A stretch of 64,000 nucleotides of DNA from Saprospiraceae bacterium (lineage in GTDB: Bacteria > Bacteroidota > Bacteroidia > Chitinophagales > Saprospiraceae), in contig JADKGI010000030.1 of the NCBI GenBank assembly GCA_016722285.1, positions 62,001 to 126,000 of the forward strand, read 5' to 3'. This document shows, piece after piece, positions 35,537-46,564 of this stretch (position 1 is its first letter; each line of letters starts with the position of its first letter). The notes under the pieces are model-generated. The model did no database searches, had not been told where the DNA came from, and was given only the letters and a program-made list of their open reading frames with translations. Made by a program: the position numbers and the translations under genes.

Positions 35537-37394
35537 TTAAACCTTTGCTCCTGTCAGGGCCTTACCTATATTGATATTAAGAGCTTTATGCGCGAGCGGA
35601 TGAGAATAATCATTCAGATTTTTCATCGCAGTTTGTATGTTGTCTTTACTTTCTGATTTTATACTTTCAGAGAGGTGAGATGTTAGTGTTTGCAATGTTG
35701 ATTTTTCATCACTGGTCAGCATATTTTCATTTTGTGTAATAAATCTGGCAGTAGAAAGAATGACATTATTTGCTTCGTTGATCGCCTCAAGAAGGGCTCT
35801 CCTTTTAATATCTGTTTCAGCATTTTTAATGGAGTCAAGCAACATGAGTGCCATTTTTTCTTCTGAAATTCCGTAAGTTGATTTTATTTCGACGGATGTT
35901 TCAACACCTGATCTGATTTCTTTTGCACCGACAGTAAGAATTCCATCAGCATTCAGCATAAAATAAACTTCTATTTTTGGTAATCCGGCTACCATTGGAG
36001 GAATATTTTTAAGTAAAAATTCGCCCAGCTTACGATTATGCTCTACCAAATCTCTCTCACCTTGATATACGGATATTCTGAGATTTTTCTGACCATCAAC
36101 GGAAGTTGTATATTGCCTTCCTACTCGGATAGGTACTTTAGAATTACGAGGTATTATGGTATCCATGAGTCCGCCTACAGTTTCAATACCTAATGATAAA
36201 GGCGTCACGTCGATAAGAAGAATATCTTTCCTGTTTCCGGCAAGTATATCTGCCTGAACTGCTGCACCAAGTGCTACCACTTCGTCGGGATTCATGGAAT
36301 CATCCGGGGATTTGCCAAAAAATTCTTTTAGTTTCTGTTTTATCAATGGTATCCTGCTTGAACCACCGACAAGTATAACATTGTCAATTTCTGACACATC
36401 AAGCCCGGAGTCTTTTACAGATAATCGCACATTGTCTAGTGTTTTATCTGCTATAGGTAAAATAAGGTTTTCAAATGTTTGCTTATCTAAGGTAATATGA
36501 TAATCTCTTAAATCAGTGCTGTATTCCTTTGAATCTGAAAGAAAAATCTTTGCTTTTTCTGCTTTTATCCTCAGCTCCTGATTCAACTCGAGGTCATTTG
36601 TTAATTGGCTATCTGAGATATTATGCATTTTGCTCCAATGCTGCATTATACTTCTGTCAATATCATCTCCACCCAGAAATGTGTCACCGTGGGTAGATAA
36701 TACTTCAAAACACCGTCTTCCAGATGCAATATAGATATGTCAAAAGTCCCTCCCCAAAATCATAAACGGCTATATTTTTTTGAGAATCTCTTTCAAGGCC
36801 AATACCATAAGCAAGACTTGCGGCTGTAGGCTCATTTACAATCCGAAGGACATCGAGACCAGCCAATTTTCCCGCATCCCGTGTGGCCTGACGTTGAGCA
36901 TCATTAAAATATGCAGGTACCGTTATGACCGCTTTTGAAATGGATTGTTTAAGATGATTTTCAGCATCTTTCTTCAGAGATTTCAATATTTCTGCTGATA
37001 ATTCTATCGGCGTATAAAATGTATCTTTTACCCTTATTTTTACGAGGGCTTCTGTATCTTCATCAATTATCTCGTAGCCTATGCTGGTTTTAAGTTCCTG
37101 AACGTCGTTATAAGATTTACCCATCAGTCTCTTTACTGAAAAAATTGTATTTTCCGGCTGAGTGGTAAGAAACTTTTTGGCAGTATCTCCGACAATAATA
37201 GAACCGTCTTCTGCAAAATGAAGAACAGATGGGGTGAGCGAATTTATACCCTGAGAAGACTTAACAGTGACGGGCTGATTGTTTTCAATATATGCTACAA
37301 GGCTGTTGGTAGTACCAAGATCAATCCCAACAATTATTTCTTTCGGTATTTCCGGATCAAGGTTTCCGCTTTTGAGATTTATGGGTATTTTCAT
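35537..37394 (-). CDS. hscA: Hsp70-family Fe-S assembly chaperone HscA-like, frame broken twice
   Basis: Two open pieces make one Hsp70. The N-terminal piece (37394-36705) has EIIVGIDLGTTNSLVAYI and AVITVPAYFNDAQRQATRDA, and then derails at FGEG. The second piece (36646-35537) resumes at MQHWSKMHN and includes VILVGGSSRIPLIKQKL, LLIDVTPLSLGIETVGG and NADGILTVGAKE. Adding one base to the C4 run at 36752-36755 restores DFGGGTFDISI, and one to the A4 run at 36707-36710 restores LSTHGDTFLGGDDID. The joined length is ~619 residues. The N-terminal extension before the ATPase core and the size match HscA of Bacteroidota better than DnaK. A -7-like box on the minus strand lies at 37579-37586. Confidence 0.85.
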
Positions 37395-37754
37395 ATTTTA
37401 ATGTTGGTCTGCAAGGAGTTAAGCAATTCTAACTAAACTTGGTAATTGATGGAATGTTTAATTTTTTTGGAGTTGAATTAAATAAAAATGGCAGCAATCA
37501 GAAGATTACCACCATTTGTTCACAATTAATTGTGCGGGGTATTTTTTAATTATATTATACTATTGTAAATGCTCACTGCAAAAGTAGTAAATATTATTTT
37601 TTCATCCACAAAAAAGCGATCAGAAATGCAAAACTGATATTAATTTGATTTCATTTTTGAAAAAAACTAAAATCATCTAATAAAATATTGCAAAAGCCAT
37701 AATAATAGCGTTATTTTGCGGAAATTTTTATAAACAAGCAAAATTAATGTTCAT
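37395..37754. other. Divergent intergenic region between hscA and the OmpA-like gene
   Basis: About 360 AT-rich bases. On the minus strand TACTTTTG (37579-37586) with TTTG at 37609-37612 (22-base spacing) is a candidate promoter for hscA and would give a ~185-base leader. On the plus strand TTATTTTG near 37710 is one mismatch from the -7 consensus and could serve the OmpA-like gene. No gene is seen. Confidence 0.4.
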
Positions 37755-38675
37755 ATGAAATCAGTAAAATTATTATTAGTATTATTCGCAATAGGATTAA
37801 TGTCTCCAGGTTGTGTAAGTAAAAAGAAGCTAAATGAAGCCAATGCAGCATTGGAAGCTCAAAAGATGGTTCTTGCAAAGTGTGATGAAAGAACGAAAGA
37901 TCTTGAGAATCAATTGCTCGAAGCCAATAAAAAGCTTGAAATGGCAGGTTCAAATTTAAAGAAAGCAAATGAAGATCTCGTTGGTGGAAATGCACGTGTT
38001 AAATCATTGGAAGATCAGATTGTTGTTTTAAAAGCAAGTCAAGGTACTCTACTTGATCAACTGAATACCGCATCCGTAATAAACAAAGCAGGTGCCGAGA
38101 GCATTAAAAAATCGCTTGAAGCCATAAGCATGCAAAGCGGTTACATTCAGGAACTTACAAAAACAATGCAATATAAAGATTCAGTAAATCTGGCGCTTGC
38201 ACTTAACCTTAAGAAATCACTTAGTGACTTTAATGATAGTGATGTAAAAATAGAGATAAAGAAAGGAGTAGTTTATATATCATTGTCTGACAATATGTTA
38301 TTCAAAACGGCATCAGCAGTGATAAATCCATCTGCCGATAAGGTTTTAGCTAAAATAGCAGGAATTATTAATGACCAGGCTGAGCTTGAAATTCTAGTAG
38401 AAGGCCATACTGATAATGTGCCTATGAGCAATGAGTGTATTAATGATAACTGGGATTTGAGTGCAAAACGCGCAACATCTGTTGTTCGTGCCCTTCAAAG
38501 CAAATATAAAGTTGACCCATCAAGAATGACTGCAGGTGGTAGATCAGAATACATACCTAAAGCATCTAACGCTACTGCTGCTGGAAGAGCAGAAAACAGA
38601 AGAACAGAAATCATTGTTTTACCTAAACTTGATCAGTTCTTCAAACTACTTGAGGCACCAAAACCTGCCAAATAA
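37755..38675 (+). CDS. OmpA-family peptidoglycan-associated lipoprotein
   Basis: A 306-residue outer-membrane lipoprotein: signal peptide with lipobox (GLMSPGC, Cys near residue 20), then a coiled coil at about residues 25-135 (LNEANAALEAQKMVLAKCDE...), then an OmpA/MotB peptidoglycan-binding domain at about 165-300 with ILVEGHTDNVPM, NWDLSAKRATSVVRAL and GRAENRRTEIIV. It likely tethers the outer membrane to the cell wall. It is followed by a strong terminator. Confidence 0.92.
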   Translation: MKSVKLLLVLFAIGLMSPGCVSKKKLNEANAALEAQKMVLAKCDERTKDLENQLLEANKKLEMAGSNLKKANEDLVGGNARVKSLEDQIVVLKASQGTLLDQLNTASVINKAGAESIKKSLEAISMQSGYIQELTKTMQYKDSVNLALALNLKKSLSDFNDSDVKIEIKKGVVYISLSDNMLFKTASAVINPSADKVLAKIAGIINDQAELEILVEGHTDNVPMSNECINDNWDLSAKRATSVVRALQSKYKVDPSRMTAGGRSEYIPKASNATAAGRAENRRTEIIVLPKLDQFFKLLEAPKPAK

Positions 38676-38694
38676 TTTAAAATAAATTATATCT

Positions 38695-38730
38695 AAAAAA
38701 AAGGGAGTCAGTTTTTTCTGCTCCCTTTTT
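38695..38730 (+). terminator. Rho-independent terminator after the OmpA-like gene
   Basis: An A-rich lead, then AAGGGAGTCAG, a T-rich loop, CTGCTCCCTT and a T tract (38721-38734) form a strong hairpin just after the stop codon. The same hairpin is copied at 39453-39484. Confidence 0.8.
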
Positions 38731-39507
38731 ATTTTACATAAACATGGCATTTTCTGCTCCTGACTTGTCCCTTTTAGTGCGGTGGGAATAATTTAGCCAC
38801 CAATTTGTCCATTTTTGGAGTATGCTTTGACTTTACGGTGACGCTTTTATGGGTTATATGATTTAGGATTTGGCCATCTACTATTTTTTTAGATGTGTGT
38901 ATAACACATTGCATGTTTGAAATTATTTCAATTGATCATTGCTTATAAACTAAAAATTTCAATCCTGATTATACTATTACCTCAAGCCGGTAAGGCTTTT
39001 ACTTTTTTTCTGCAGCAAAAAAAAGTAAACAAAAAATGCCGCCGCTGTTTTGTCTTCTTAACGCTTAAAAGTCATCTTCCCGACGGAAACAAAAAAAACT
39101 CGCCTTTTGCATCCGTTCTTTAAATATATTTCCGAGTTATTTTAGATTTGTCCTTTGATAAATAGTTCTATTGGCTCAAACAGTTTTTTGTTTGTACCGT
39201 CTCCAGTGACTTTTAAGCTAAAGACAAAAAGGCGGAAGACAACCCTCTTCCGAAAAAAGTACTTTCACCCTAATTATATTTTAACTTTTGATACACTAAT
39301 ATATGAACCGCTTTGGCTTTTGATGCGGTCTTTACTTCCCTGATTTTCCTTTCAAAATACCACTTTAGTACGGTAAATTTATGAAAATAAGTCATTATAA
39401 TACTGATAATCAAGCATTTAAAAACGCACTAAATTTACTTGGGGCAAGTCAGGAGGGAGTCAGTTTTTTCTGCTCCCTTTTTATTTTACATAATCATGGC
39501 ATTTTCT
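38703..39507. repeat. Non-coding block flanked by a 53-bp direct repeat and inverted ends
   Basis: The 53 bases 38703-38755 (terminator hairpin and following sequence) recur at 39455-39507 with one difference. Immediately inside, CTCCTGACTTG (38757-38767) is inverted at 39445-39455, and TTTAGTGCG-like sequence follows both ends, so the ~700-base interior has terminal inverted repeats. The interior holds a near-perfect hairpin around CTGCAG (38998-39029, TTTACTTTTTTT arms) and no convincing gene; two short open frames (38917-39123, 39155-39343) lack protein features. It may be a MITE-like or IS-derived insertion that landed in the terminator and duplicated it. Confidence 0.55.
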
Positions 39508-39536
39508 TTTAGAACTGATGATAACATTCGCAGAAA

Positions 39537-42490
39537 TTAATCTGCATTTCTTTGATCAAAACACATGGGAGGTTTGATTTTGATAACGTTATGATCTGGC
39601 TCATCGATGCTTGTCAGGATACCCATTTCGCGCATTCTGTTGGATAAATAGGATGTATGATCGGGTAAGGGATTTTTTCATCTGTCAGTAATTCGAATCC
39701 CAGAAACAAACCTTTTCCTCTAACATCACCAATTAAAGGGAAATTATTTTGTAAAGAGTGGAGGCCTTCTATTAAATACTTTCCGGTTTTCAGGGCATTT
39801 TGCATTAAGTTTTCGTCTTCTACAACTTTTATAACCTCATACCCTATAGCACACGAGACAGGATTTCCACCGAATGTATTAAAGTATTCCATACCATTAG
39901 CAAATGCATTTGCAACTTCAAGTGTACAGATAACGGCCCCAACTGGATGGCCATTTCCCAAAGGCTTGCCGATGGTCATAATGTCTGGCACTATACCATG
40001 AGGTTCAAATGCCCACCAATTGCTTCCTATTCTTCCCAATCCGGTTTGTACTTCATCAGCGATACAAACCCCACCGGCACCCCTTACCGCAGAATAGACT
40101 TCCCCTAAAAAGAAAGGAGGGAGGTCAATCTGCCCTCCACATGATACGATACTCTCATGAATAAATGCCGCCGGACTTCTTCCATTGGATTCTAAGGTTT
40201 TAATAATTTTTTTTCCGTGGTCTGAATAAAATAATCCTGCTTTTTCACCCGTATATTTTCCTCTGAAAGTATCAGGCAATGGTATTATATGCGTATTAGC
40301 TGGTTTTCCCTTTCCCCCTTTTCCATTAAATTTGTATGAACTGATATCAATGCAACTATTTGTATTGCCATGATATCCCATTTCAAGGGCGATAATATCT
40401 TTTTGGTTTGTGAATGAATATGCCATTCTGAGTGCCAGCTCATTGGCTTCACTTCCGGAATTTACAAAATGAACCACACAAAGGTTTTCCGGACAAATTG
40501 AAATTAACTTCTCAGCAAATTGAATAATATTTTCATGGAGGTATCTGGTATTGGTATTTAGGATAGACATCTGTCTTATGCCAGCGTTAACAATTCTAAT
40601 ATGTTCATGGCCAACATGTGCTACATTATTGACCGTATCAAGGTATTTTCTTCCTGTTTTGTCAGTCAAAAATGCCCCTTCCCCCCGTACGATATGCAAT
40701 GGATTTGAATATGAAACGGACAAACTTTTACCCAGATATCTATTTCTTAATATAAGAATATCAGGCTCCTTATCGTGAGGTTTAGCTGATATATCGATAG
40801 CACCGAAAATAGTATTCGGGTCCGGACAAATGCTTTTCCATACATCTACCTCTTTCGGGAAAGAAACACCCGGAAAATCACTGGAATTATTCAACATATC
40901 CAATATGATCTGAAAATGCAGATGAGGACTCCAGCTTCCATTTTCTTTGCTATTTCCTATAAATCCAATATGATCCCCTTTTTTGACGGTTTCTCCTTGT
41001 TTCACTACCAATAAGCTTGATACACTCAAGTGTCCATAGAGGGAATAGAAAAAATGGCCATTAAATTCGTGTTTCAGGATAATGGTAGGGCCATAGTCTT
41101 TAAAATTATTATTATTTTTAATACTATAAACTACGCCATCCAATGGAGCATGTATTTCTGTCCCGGCTTCAAGCCAATAATCCACCCCTAAATGAACAGT
41201 TCGGTATTCAGGGCCATCATTTCCTTCCTTTTTATATGCTTCTGTGCTATAGAATGGTCTTGTTTCCAAATATCCATTTGCCGGTATCGCTTCCGGATAC
41301 AATTTTGCCCACTGAGTGATTTTAAACCAAAGATAGTTATTGTCATCAAATTCGCTTCTATGGCCTAAAAATGAACTTCCAATCGTCATATCAAGGCTAC
41401 ATATATTATTTTTCAGCAATCCCGGGAACATGACGGACAAAGAGGTATTTTGCAGGGTCGCCCAGTTTCTAAATTTACTTTCATCAGGATGCGGAGACAA
41501 TCCTACACATTTTCTAAACGTATAATATGCAAAATTATCATCTGTTTTATCCCATAATCTAAGCAGCTCCCAGGCAGGTTTATCACTTACCTGAAGATAA
41601 GTATTTTCCGGTTCTCCCTCACGGTTTATAGCAGATTTTGTCACACTTAAGACTAGTCTCATGGCAACAAGTAAGTAAAGATGTTTAATCTCTGCATCCT
41701 TCAACGAAAAAGATTTGTGGTATCCCGCCACTATAGGACAAGCAGCACTTATCGGGTCCGGCTTATTCATTACTGCGTATGCTATGGTTACAGCCAGATC
41801 ATTGATAGAAGTGGAATAAACTGCATCACCGAAATCAATGATCGCATGTACAAGTGGCTTGATTTTATCATTTGATACGATAATATTATGGTCATTTACA
41901 TCATTGTGAATGACACTTTTTCTCAATAATGCAATTTCTGTTTTTGATGATTTATATTTTTGTAAAAATGAAGCGATTAATTGCTTTTCTTCAGCTTCAA
42001 ACAAATGAAGGTAATTCTCAGTCCATTCTGCCTGATCAAGATTCCAGTCAAAAGTCCGATTTGCAAAAGGGTGATGAAAGTCAAGCAGCGAATTGGTTAT
42101 AATTCCTGCTTGCACACCCAAACTATGAAATAATTCCTGATTTATTTGGTTAACTGATGACCATATCCTTCCATCTGACCATGTAAGCAATCTGACAGCT
42201 CTTATATTTCCTGTGCTATCGGCGAGCAGCACCAAATTCTGTCCATTTTTGGCAGAAATAATATTTGGTACTTTGATTTTAGATATACCTGATGAGATAT
42301 GTTGAAGTAATTTATCCTGAAATTCAATGACATGAAGATCATACTTATGGAGTGATATTTTTAATATATATTTGCTCCCATCTGCACTGTCAATGAGGAA
42401 ATTGAAATCAATCTCTCCTGCTAATGACTGATAAGTGCCTTTTATACCAAATTGAATTAAACAAGCTTCAATAAAATCAGCATCTATCAT
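39537..42490 (-). CDS. Three-domain fusion: APH-type kinase, M23 peptidase-like, class III aminotransferase/phospho-lyase
   Basis: The first domain (residues ~1-330) is aminoglycoside phosphotransferase-like, with SVIHNDVNDHNIIVSNDKIK and HAIIDFGDAVYS. The middle (~420-570) is an M23/LytM fold with HLGVDYWLEAGTEIHAPLDG and SWSPHLHFQI; its metal residues seem present. The last (~600 onward) is a class III PLP enzyme with VHFVNSGSEANELALRMAYS, CIADEVQTGLGRIGSNWWAF and the PLP lysine in TIGKPLGNGHPVGA. The frame derails at 39663-39665 (CCC run one base short); the true end is probably TAA at 39537-39539 after MREMGILTSIDEPDHNVIKI. Kinase plus phospho-lyase matches hydroxylysine or ethanolamine phosphate breakdown enzymes. 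Substrate is inferred only. Confidence 0.85.
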
Positions 42491-42505
42491 CCTGCTAATA
42501 ATTGC

Positions 42506-43477
42506 TTATTTGTTTCTGAATTTCTTAATATTTCTTACTAAAACCGGTGGCAAAATATCGTTCGCCATATTGGTGACGGCATTAAAAATCTTCATTTTTC
42601 TGGAATCTTCTCCCTTGCGGGCAGCGAATGTAGTTGTAATTCTGTCCTTCTGATCATTGCTTAATTCATTCGAAGGCCTTCCATTTGTATAATAATACAG
42701 AGCCAGAGATCTTCTGCTTCTATCATGAGGACATGTCAAAATATTGGGATGACCATGATATGAATTTCCTGTGGTACTGAACATGGCAAGCCTGTTGAAT
42801 AAGGGAGCAATTTTTGTAACACATTTGCTCATATCTTTTTCCCAAAGTTCAAAATGGCCACCATAACTTTCTTCCCAATTTTCATTAAGATAAACCAGTA
42901 CATTCAATCGTCTGTCGAGCTGCATCAGTTTGTGCTTATGAAAGTCAACATGAATTTTAAGAAATCCTCCAGGTTTGATCTGATGAAATCCTCCTCCTTC
43001 AAAATATGGATCGGGAATCAATGTTTCTTCAATCCCTGATAATTCCTGAAGAAATTCAAGAAAAGGCTGGCTATTCATAAAGTGCAGCAATGCTTTGGTT
43101 TTAGGGCCAAATCTATGTTCTCCTTTACTGGCATATTTACTTTCATTAGGGTTAGCATAATGAATATCATTTTTCTCAGTCCCCAATTCAGGAAGTTCGG
43201 ATATGACTTCTCTTAGCACTTCAGGATTGAAAAAATTGTCAAAATATATACTCGGGAAAGGAGCATTATTCGCATACCTTGCTTTATTTTCGGACGCAAA
43301 AAGGGCCAGATCTTCATTTTCGCTATTGATGAAAGAAGGTAGCTTATTTTTCTTAATAATTTTCTTTAAAGATGAAAATTCTTCCGTCAACTGGCCGAAT
43401 TCAATGGATTTCATATCATTGGTGATCGCTACCAGATTTCTTAATTTCTTTTTGTTTGAATACTTTTGTTGTTCCAT
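42506..43477 (-). CDS. 2-oxoglutarate/Fe(II)-dependent oxygenase (prolyl 4-hydroxylase-like)
   Basis: A 323-residue protein. The iron site is HxD in PGGFLKIHVDFHKHK near residue 180 and the distal His in TTGNSYHGHPNIL near 245; the 2-oxoglutarate Arg is in DRSRRSLALYYYTNG near 266. The first ~70 residues are basic and helical. It is 15 bases upstream of the three-domain fusion gene on the same strand, so the two are probably co-expressed. That suggests one pathway that hydroxylates a substrate and then phosphorylates and eliminates it. This pathway is inference. Confidence 0.85.
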   Translation of the reverse strand: MEQQKYSNKKKLRNLVAITNDMKSIEFGQLTEEFSSLKKIIKKNKLPSFINSENEDLALFASENKARYANNAPFPSIYFDNFFNPEVLREVISELPELGTEKNDIHYANPNESKYASKGEHRFGPKTKALLHFMNSQPFLEFLQELSGIEETLIPDPYFEGGGFHQIKPGGFLKIHVDFHKHKLMQLDRRLNVLVYLNENWEESYGGHFELWEKDMSKCVTKIAPLFNRLAMFSTTGNSYHGHPNILTCPHDRSRRSLALYYYTNGRPSNELSNDQKDRITTTFAARKGEDSRKMKIFNAVTNMANDILPPVLVRNIKKFRNK

Positions 43478-43797
43478 TTTCTTATTTTGAGTTGATTATA
43501 TTTAAAATTCAATTCAAATATACTATCAATTATATTACAAAAAAAATATATATAAAAAATATTTCATATTAAGTGATTTTTTACCATTAATATTTTTATT
43601 GCTTAGCTCTGACAACAAAGTTTTTTATGAGTAAATATTTCGCAGCTATTACTTCTTTAAAGGCTGAAATCTTTTTCATTTGAAAAAATAAAAGTCACAT
43701 AAATTTGTAACTTTTAATAAAATATTAACGTTATGGCTATGATTTTCTATGAATTTTTATCGTTTAATTAGTGTATGCTTCAATCAACCCCTTTGAA
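43478..43797. other. Intergenic region, divergent
   Basis: About 320 very AT-rich bases between the oxygenase start and a small plus-strand ORF. It contains long A/T runs and no recognisable RNA or protein gene. Promoters for both sides are expected here, but no convincing full match was found. Confidence 0.3.
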
Positions 43798-44013
43798 ATG
43801 AAAAACAATATTAGATCAAAAACTTTATTTGCATTTGTCATCATGTTAAGTCTCTTAAGTGCGGTATATCTTGAATTGCAGGAGGTTGATTTGTATCAGG
43901 TTTCCGGTGAACCCAATTTTGCTGAAGCCTATATTTGTGACAATTCATTTCTGCCGGATGTCAAAATAGTGAAGGAAATATTGAAGTCTATATTTAACGT
44001 GGTGAGGTCATAA
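43798..44013 (+). CDS. Small exported hypothetical protein
   Basis: A ~71-residue frame starting MKNNIRSKTLFAFVIMLSLLSAVYL, which looks like a signal peptide or membrane anchor, followed by an acidic stretch (ELQEVDLYQVSGEPNFAEAY). The frame extends to an ATG at 43771, but the later ATG gives the cleaner signal. No family is recognised. It may be a real small exported protein or a chance frame. Confidence 0.35.
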   Translation: MKNNIRSKTLFAFVIMLSLLSAVYLELQEVDLYQVSGEPNFAEAYICDNSFLPDVKIVKEILKSIFNVVRS

Positions 44014-44154
44014 ATCAGAGACTTGGTCCATAATGGTCAACGTAATTAAGAGTTTAACTTGACAGTATGTATGGTTTAAGACGAAAAACTGTTAAAAAAA
44101 TATTAAAAAAATTATAATTTCTGCATTACCTATCTAAAATCTAATTACATAATT

Positions 44155-44162
44155 TACTTTTG
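44155..44162 (+). promoter_or_regulatory. Putative -7 promoter box for the thioredoxin-like gene
   Basis: TACTTTTG matches TAnnTTTG, 37 bases upstream of the ATG at 44200. No -33 TTTG at the expected spacing is seen. Confidence 0.35.
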
Positions 44163-44199
44163 TATTGACACACCAACAGAGTTTTTACAAATAGATGGT

Positions 44200-44751
44200 A
44201 TGATTCTAAGATTTTTACTTTTAAGCTTTTCGGTATTTTTTGCAGCATCCGGTTTTTCTCAAAACAAAATTAAATGGAATTCATGGGAGACTTTGTCCGA
44301 TAAAATGGATAAAGGTGATCGTAAATTTTTAGTTTACTTTTATTACGATGGCTGCAAATGGTGTAAGGTAATGGAGGAATCTACCTTTTCTGCGGATCAA
44401 ATAGCCAGATTTGTCAATCAAAATTTTTATCCATTCCGGCTCAATGCCCTTTCATCCGGCAAAATTTTAGTAGCTGATAAAACCTACACTACTGTGCGGG
44501 TAGGGAAATTTGACTTTCATGAATTGGCAGTTGATTTATTATCTGGAAATATGTCCTTTCCTTCAGTAGTGTTTATGGATGAAAAATTCAACAAACTTGC
44601 CCACTTTGATTCATACCTTGATATCAATAAATTTGAAATGATCCTTTCATATTATGTGGGAGATCATTATAAAAATACCATGTGGAAGCGATATGCTAAT
44701 GGCTACTGCAGAGACAATCATTTTAATTCTTTGGTTAACGGCAAAAATTAA
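44200..44751 (+). CDS. Exported thioredoxin-like protein
   Basis: A 183-residue secreted protein with a signal peptide (residues 1-20, ending SGFSQ). The thioredoxin fold has the redox motif in FYYDGCKWCKVMEESTF (CxxC near residues 51-54), followed by IARFVNQNFYPFRLNA as in DUF255/SoxW-type proteins, and cis-Pro region MSFPSVVFMDE near 125. It probably reduces or isomerises disulfides, or acts in oxidative stress, in the periplasm. It stands alone. Confidence 0.85.
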   Translation: MILRFLLLSFSVFFAASGFSQNKIKWNSWETLSDKMDKGDRKFLVYFYYDGCKWCKVMEESTFSADQIARFVNQNFYPFRLNALSSGKILVADKTYTTVRVGKFDFHELAVDLLSGNMSFPSVVFMDEKFNKLAHFDSYLDINKFEMILSYYVGDHYKNTMWKRYANGYCRDNHFNSLVNGKN

Positions 44752-45175
44752 AACTTGTTCCAAAATCAAGTATTGGTCAATTAATCGTAATTATTTAAGT
44801 ACTATTCAAAATCCTTGATTTTAACCCAATCATCAAAGGAAGTCAAGGGTTTTGGTCGCTTCTCTTCAGGATGGGGTTAAAAGCAATCAAATTCTGATGT
44901 AAGCTAAACAATTGCAAGTTAACTATTAATCTTTTCGATAATTCCAGCTGCAATATTATTAACAATTACCTGAAGAATTTATCTGGTCTTCTTTTAATAT
45001 ATTATTTTTGCTTCCCTTTAGTCATACTAAGTAATAAAAGAGTAACCGTATAAAGATAAAAATGACTTCTTCTTTTGCAATTCATAAATTGGAAATTGGT
45101 ATTCAAGTAAAATGGTTCTTAGCCAGGAAGAATTTGTTTTTATATAATTTCACAGCTAAATTTAATTTCTAAATA
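44752..45175. other. Intergenic region, no supported gene
   Basis: About 420 AT-rich bases between the thioredoxin-like gene and the dipeptidase. No terminator, RNA or protein gene was convincing. Confidence 0.4.
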
Positions 45176-46564
45176 ATGGATCAAGTACAGAATTATATAT
45201 CTGAAAACAAAAAAAGATTTCTCGATGAGTTAATGGTTATGCTTAGGATACCTTCCATAAGTGCTGATCCTGCCTATAAAGATGATGTGAGGCATACGGC
45301 TGATCTTGTAGAACAAAGCCTGATAAATGCAGGCTGTAAACTTGTACAAATTTACCCTACTAAGGGACACCCGATTGTCTATGCCGAGCACATTATCGAC
45401 CCAAAATTGCCTACTGTCTTAGTATATGGTCATTATGATGTCCAACCCCCGGATCCCATCGAATTGTGGGATTCTCCACCATTTGATCCGGTAATAAGAA
45501 TAACGGAAAAGCATCCGGACGGTGCTATTTTTGCAAGAGGCTCATGTGACGATAAAGGGCAAATGTACATGCATGTAAAAGCATTTGAGGCGATGATAAA
45601 TACAGAAAGTTTGCCCTGCAATATTAAATTTATAATCGAAGGTGAGGAGGAAGTAGGATCAACGCATCTGGAGACTTTTTGCAGTGAAAATAAAGAAATG
45701 CTTGATTGTGATGTAGTGCTAATTTCCGACACTTCCGTGATTGCCAATGACATCCCTTCTATTACTGTTGGTTTGCGCGGACTTAGTTATGTTGAAGTGG
45801 AGGTAACGGGACCAAATAAAGATCTCCACTCAGGGGTATATGGTGGGGCAGTAGCCAATCCAGCTCAGGTCTTATGTGACATGATTTCTTCACTAAAGGA
45901 TGAAAATAAACACATTACTATACCTGGATTTTACGATCAGGTGGTTGACATATCTCCTGAAGAGCGTATCGCAATGAATAAAGCGCCTTTTGACAAAAGT
46001 ATTTATCTAAAAGAGCTGGGTGTGAGTGATACCATCGGCGAAAAAGGATATACCATTCTGGAACAAACTTCCGTACGTCCGACTCTCGAAGTAAACGGTA
46101 TTTGGGGAGGGTACATAGGTCATGGTGCAAAAACGGTACTCCCATCCAAAGCATTTGCGAAAATTAGTATGAGACTTGTTCCAAATCAGAAGAGCGAACA
46201 TATTACTAATTTATTTAAAAAACATTTTGAATCCATAGCTCCTTCCGGGGTAAAAGTAGTAGTCAGACCACATCATGGGGGTGAAGCCGCAGTCACTCCA
46301 TCCGATACGCCTGAATATAGAGCAGCCGCTATGGCTATGAAAGATACATACGGTAAAGATCCCATTCCTGTTAGGGGTGGTGGCAGCATACCTATTGTCG
46401 CATTATTTGAAAAAGTACTGGGTGTAAAAACGGTTCTGATGGGGTTTGGGTTGGACTCAGATGATATCCATTCACCAAATGAGCACTATGGATTATTTAA
46501 TTTTTATAAAGGAATTGAAACCATTCCATACTTTTTCAAGCATTATGCAGAGTTGAAGAGATAA
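45176..46564 (+). CDS. M20-family dipeptidase
   Basis: A 462-residue zinc peptidase of the M20 family (PepV/CNDP-like). The two metal ligand regions are VLVYGHYDVQPPD near residue 82 and FARGSCDDKGQMYMHVKA near 118; the catalytic Glu is in FIIEGEEEVGSTHLE near 148. A dimerisation lid (VEVEVTGPNKDLHSGVYGGA) follows, and the distal ligands are in GGGSIPIVALFEK and DDIHSPNEHYGLFNF near 438. No signal peptide, so cytoplasmic. It probably hydrolyses dipeptides. Confidence 0.93.
   Translation: MDQVQNYISENKKRFLDELMVMLRIPSISADPAYKDDVRHTADLVEQSLINAGCKLVQIYPTKGHPIVYAEHIIDPKLPTVLVYGHYDVQPPDPIELWDSPPFDPVIRITEKHPDGAIFARGSCDDKGQMYMHVKAFEAMINTESLPCNIKFIIEGEEEVGSTHLETFCSENKEMLDCDVVLISDTSVIANDIPSITVGLRGLSYVEVEVTGPNKDLHSGVYGGAVANPAQVLCDMISSLKDENKHITIPGFYDQVVDISPEERIAMNKAPFDKSIYLKELGVSDTIGEKGYTILEQTSVRPTLEVNGIWGGYIGHGAKTVLPSKAFAKISMRLVPNQKSEHITNLFKKHFESIAPSGVKVVVRPHHGGEAAVTPSDTPEYRAAAMAMKDTYGKDPIPVRGGGSIPIVALFEKVLGVKTVLMGFGLDSDDIHSPNEHYGLFNFYKGIETIPYFFKHYAELKR

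Noticed and set aside
38917..39343. Two short plus-strand frames in the repeat block
   Set aside because: They read through hairpins and A/T runs and look unlike proteins.
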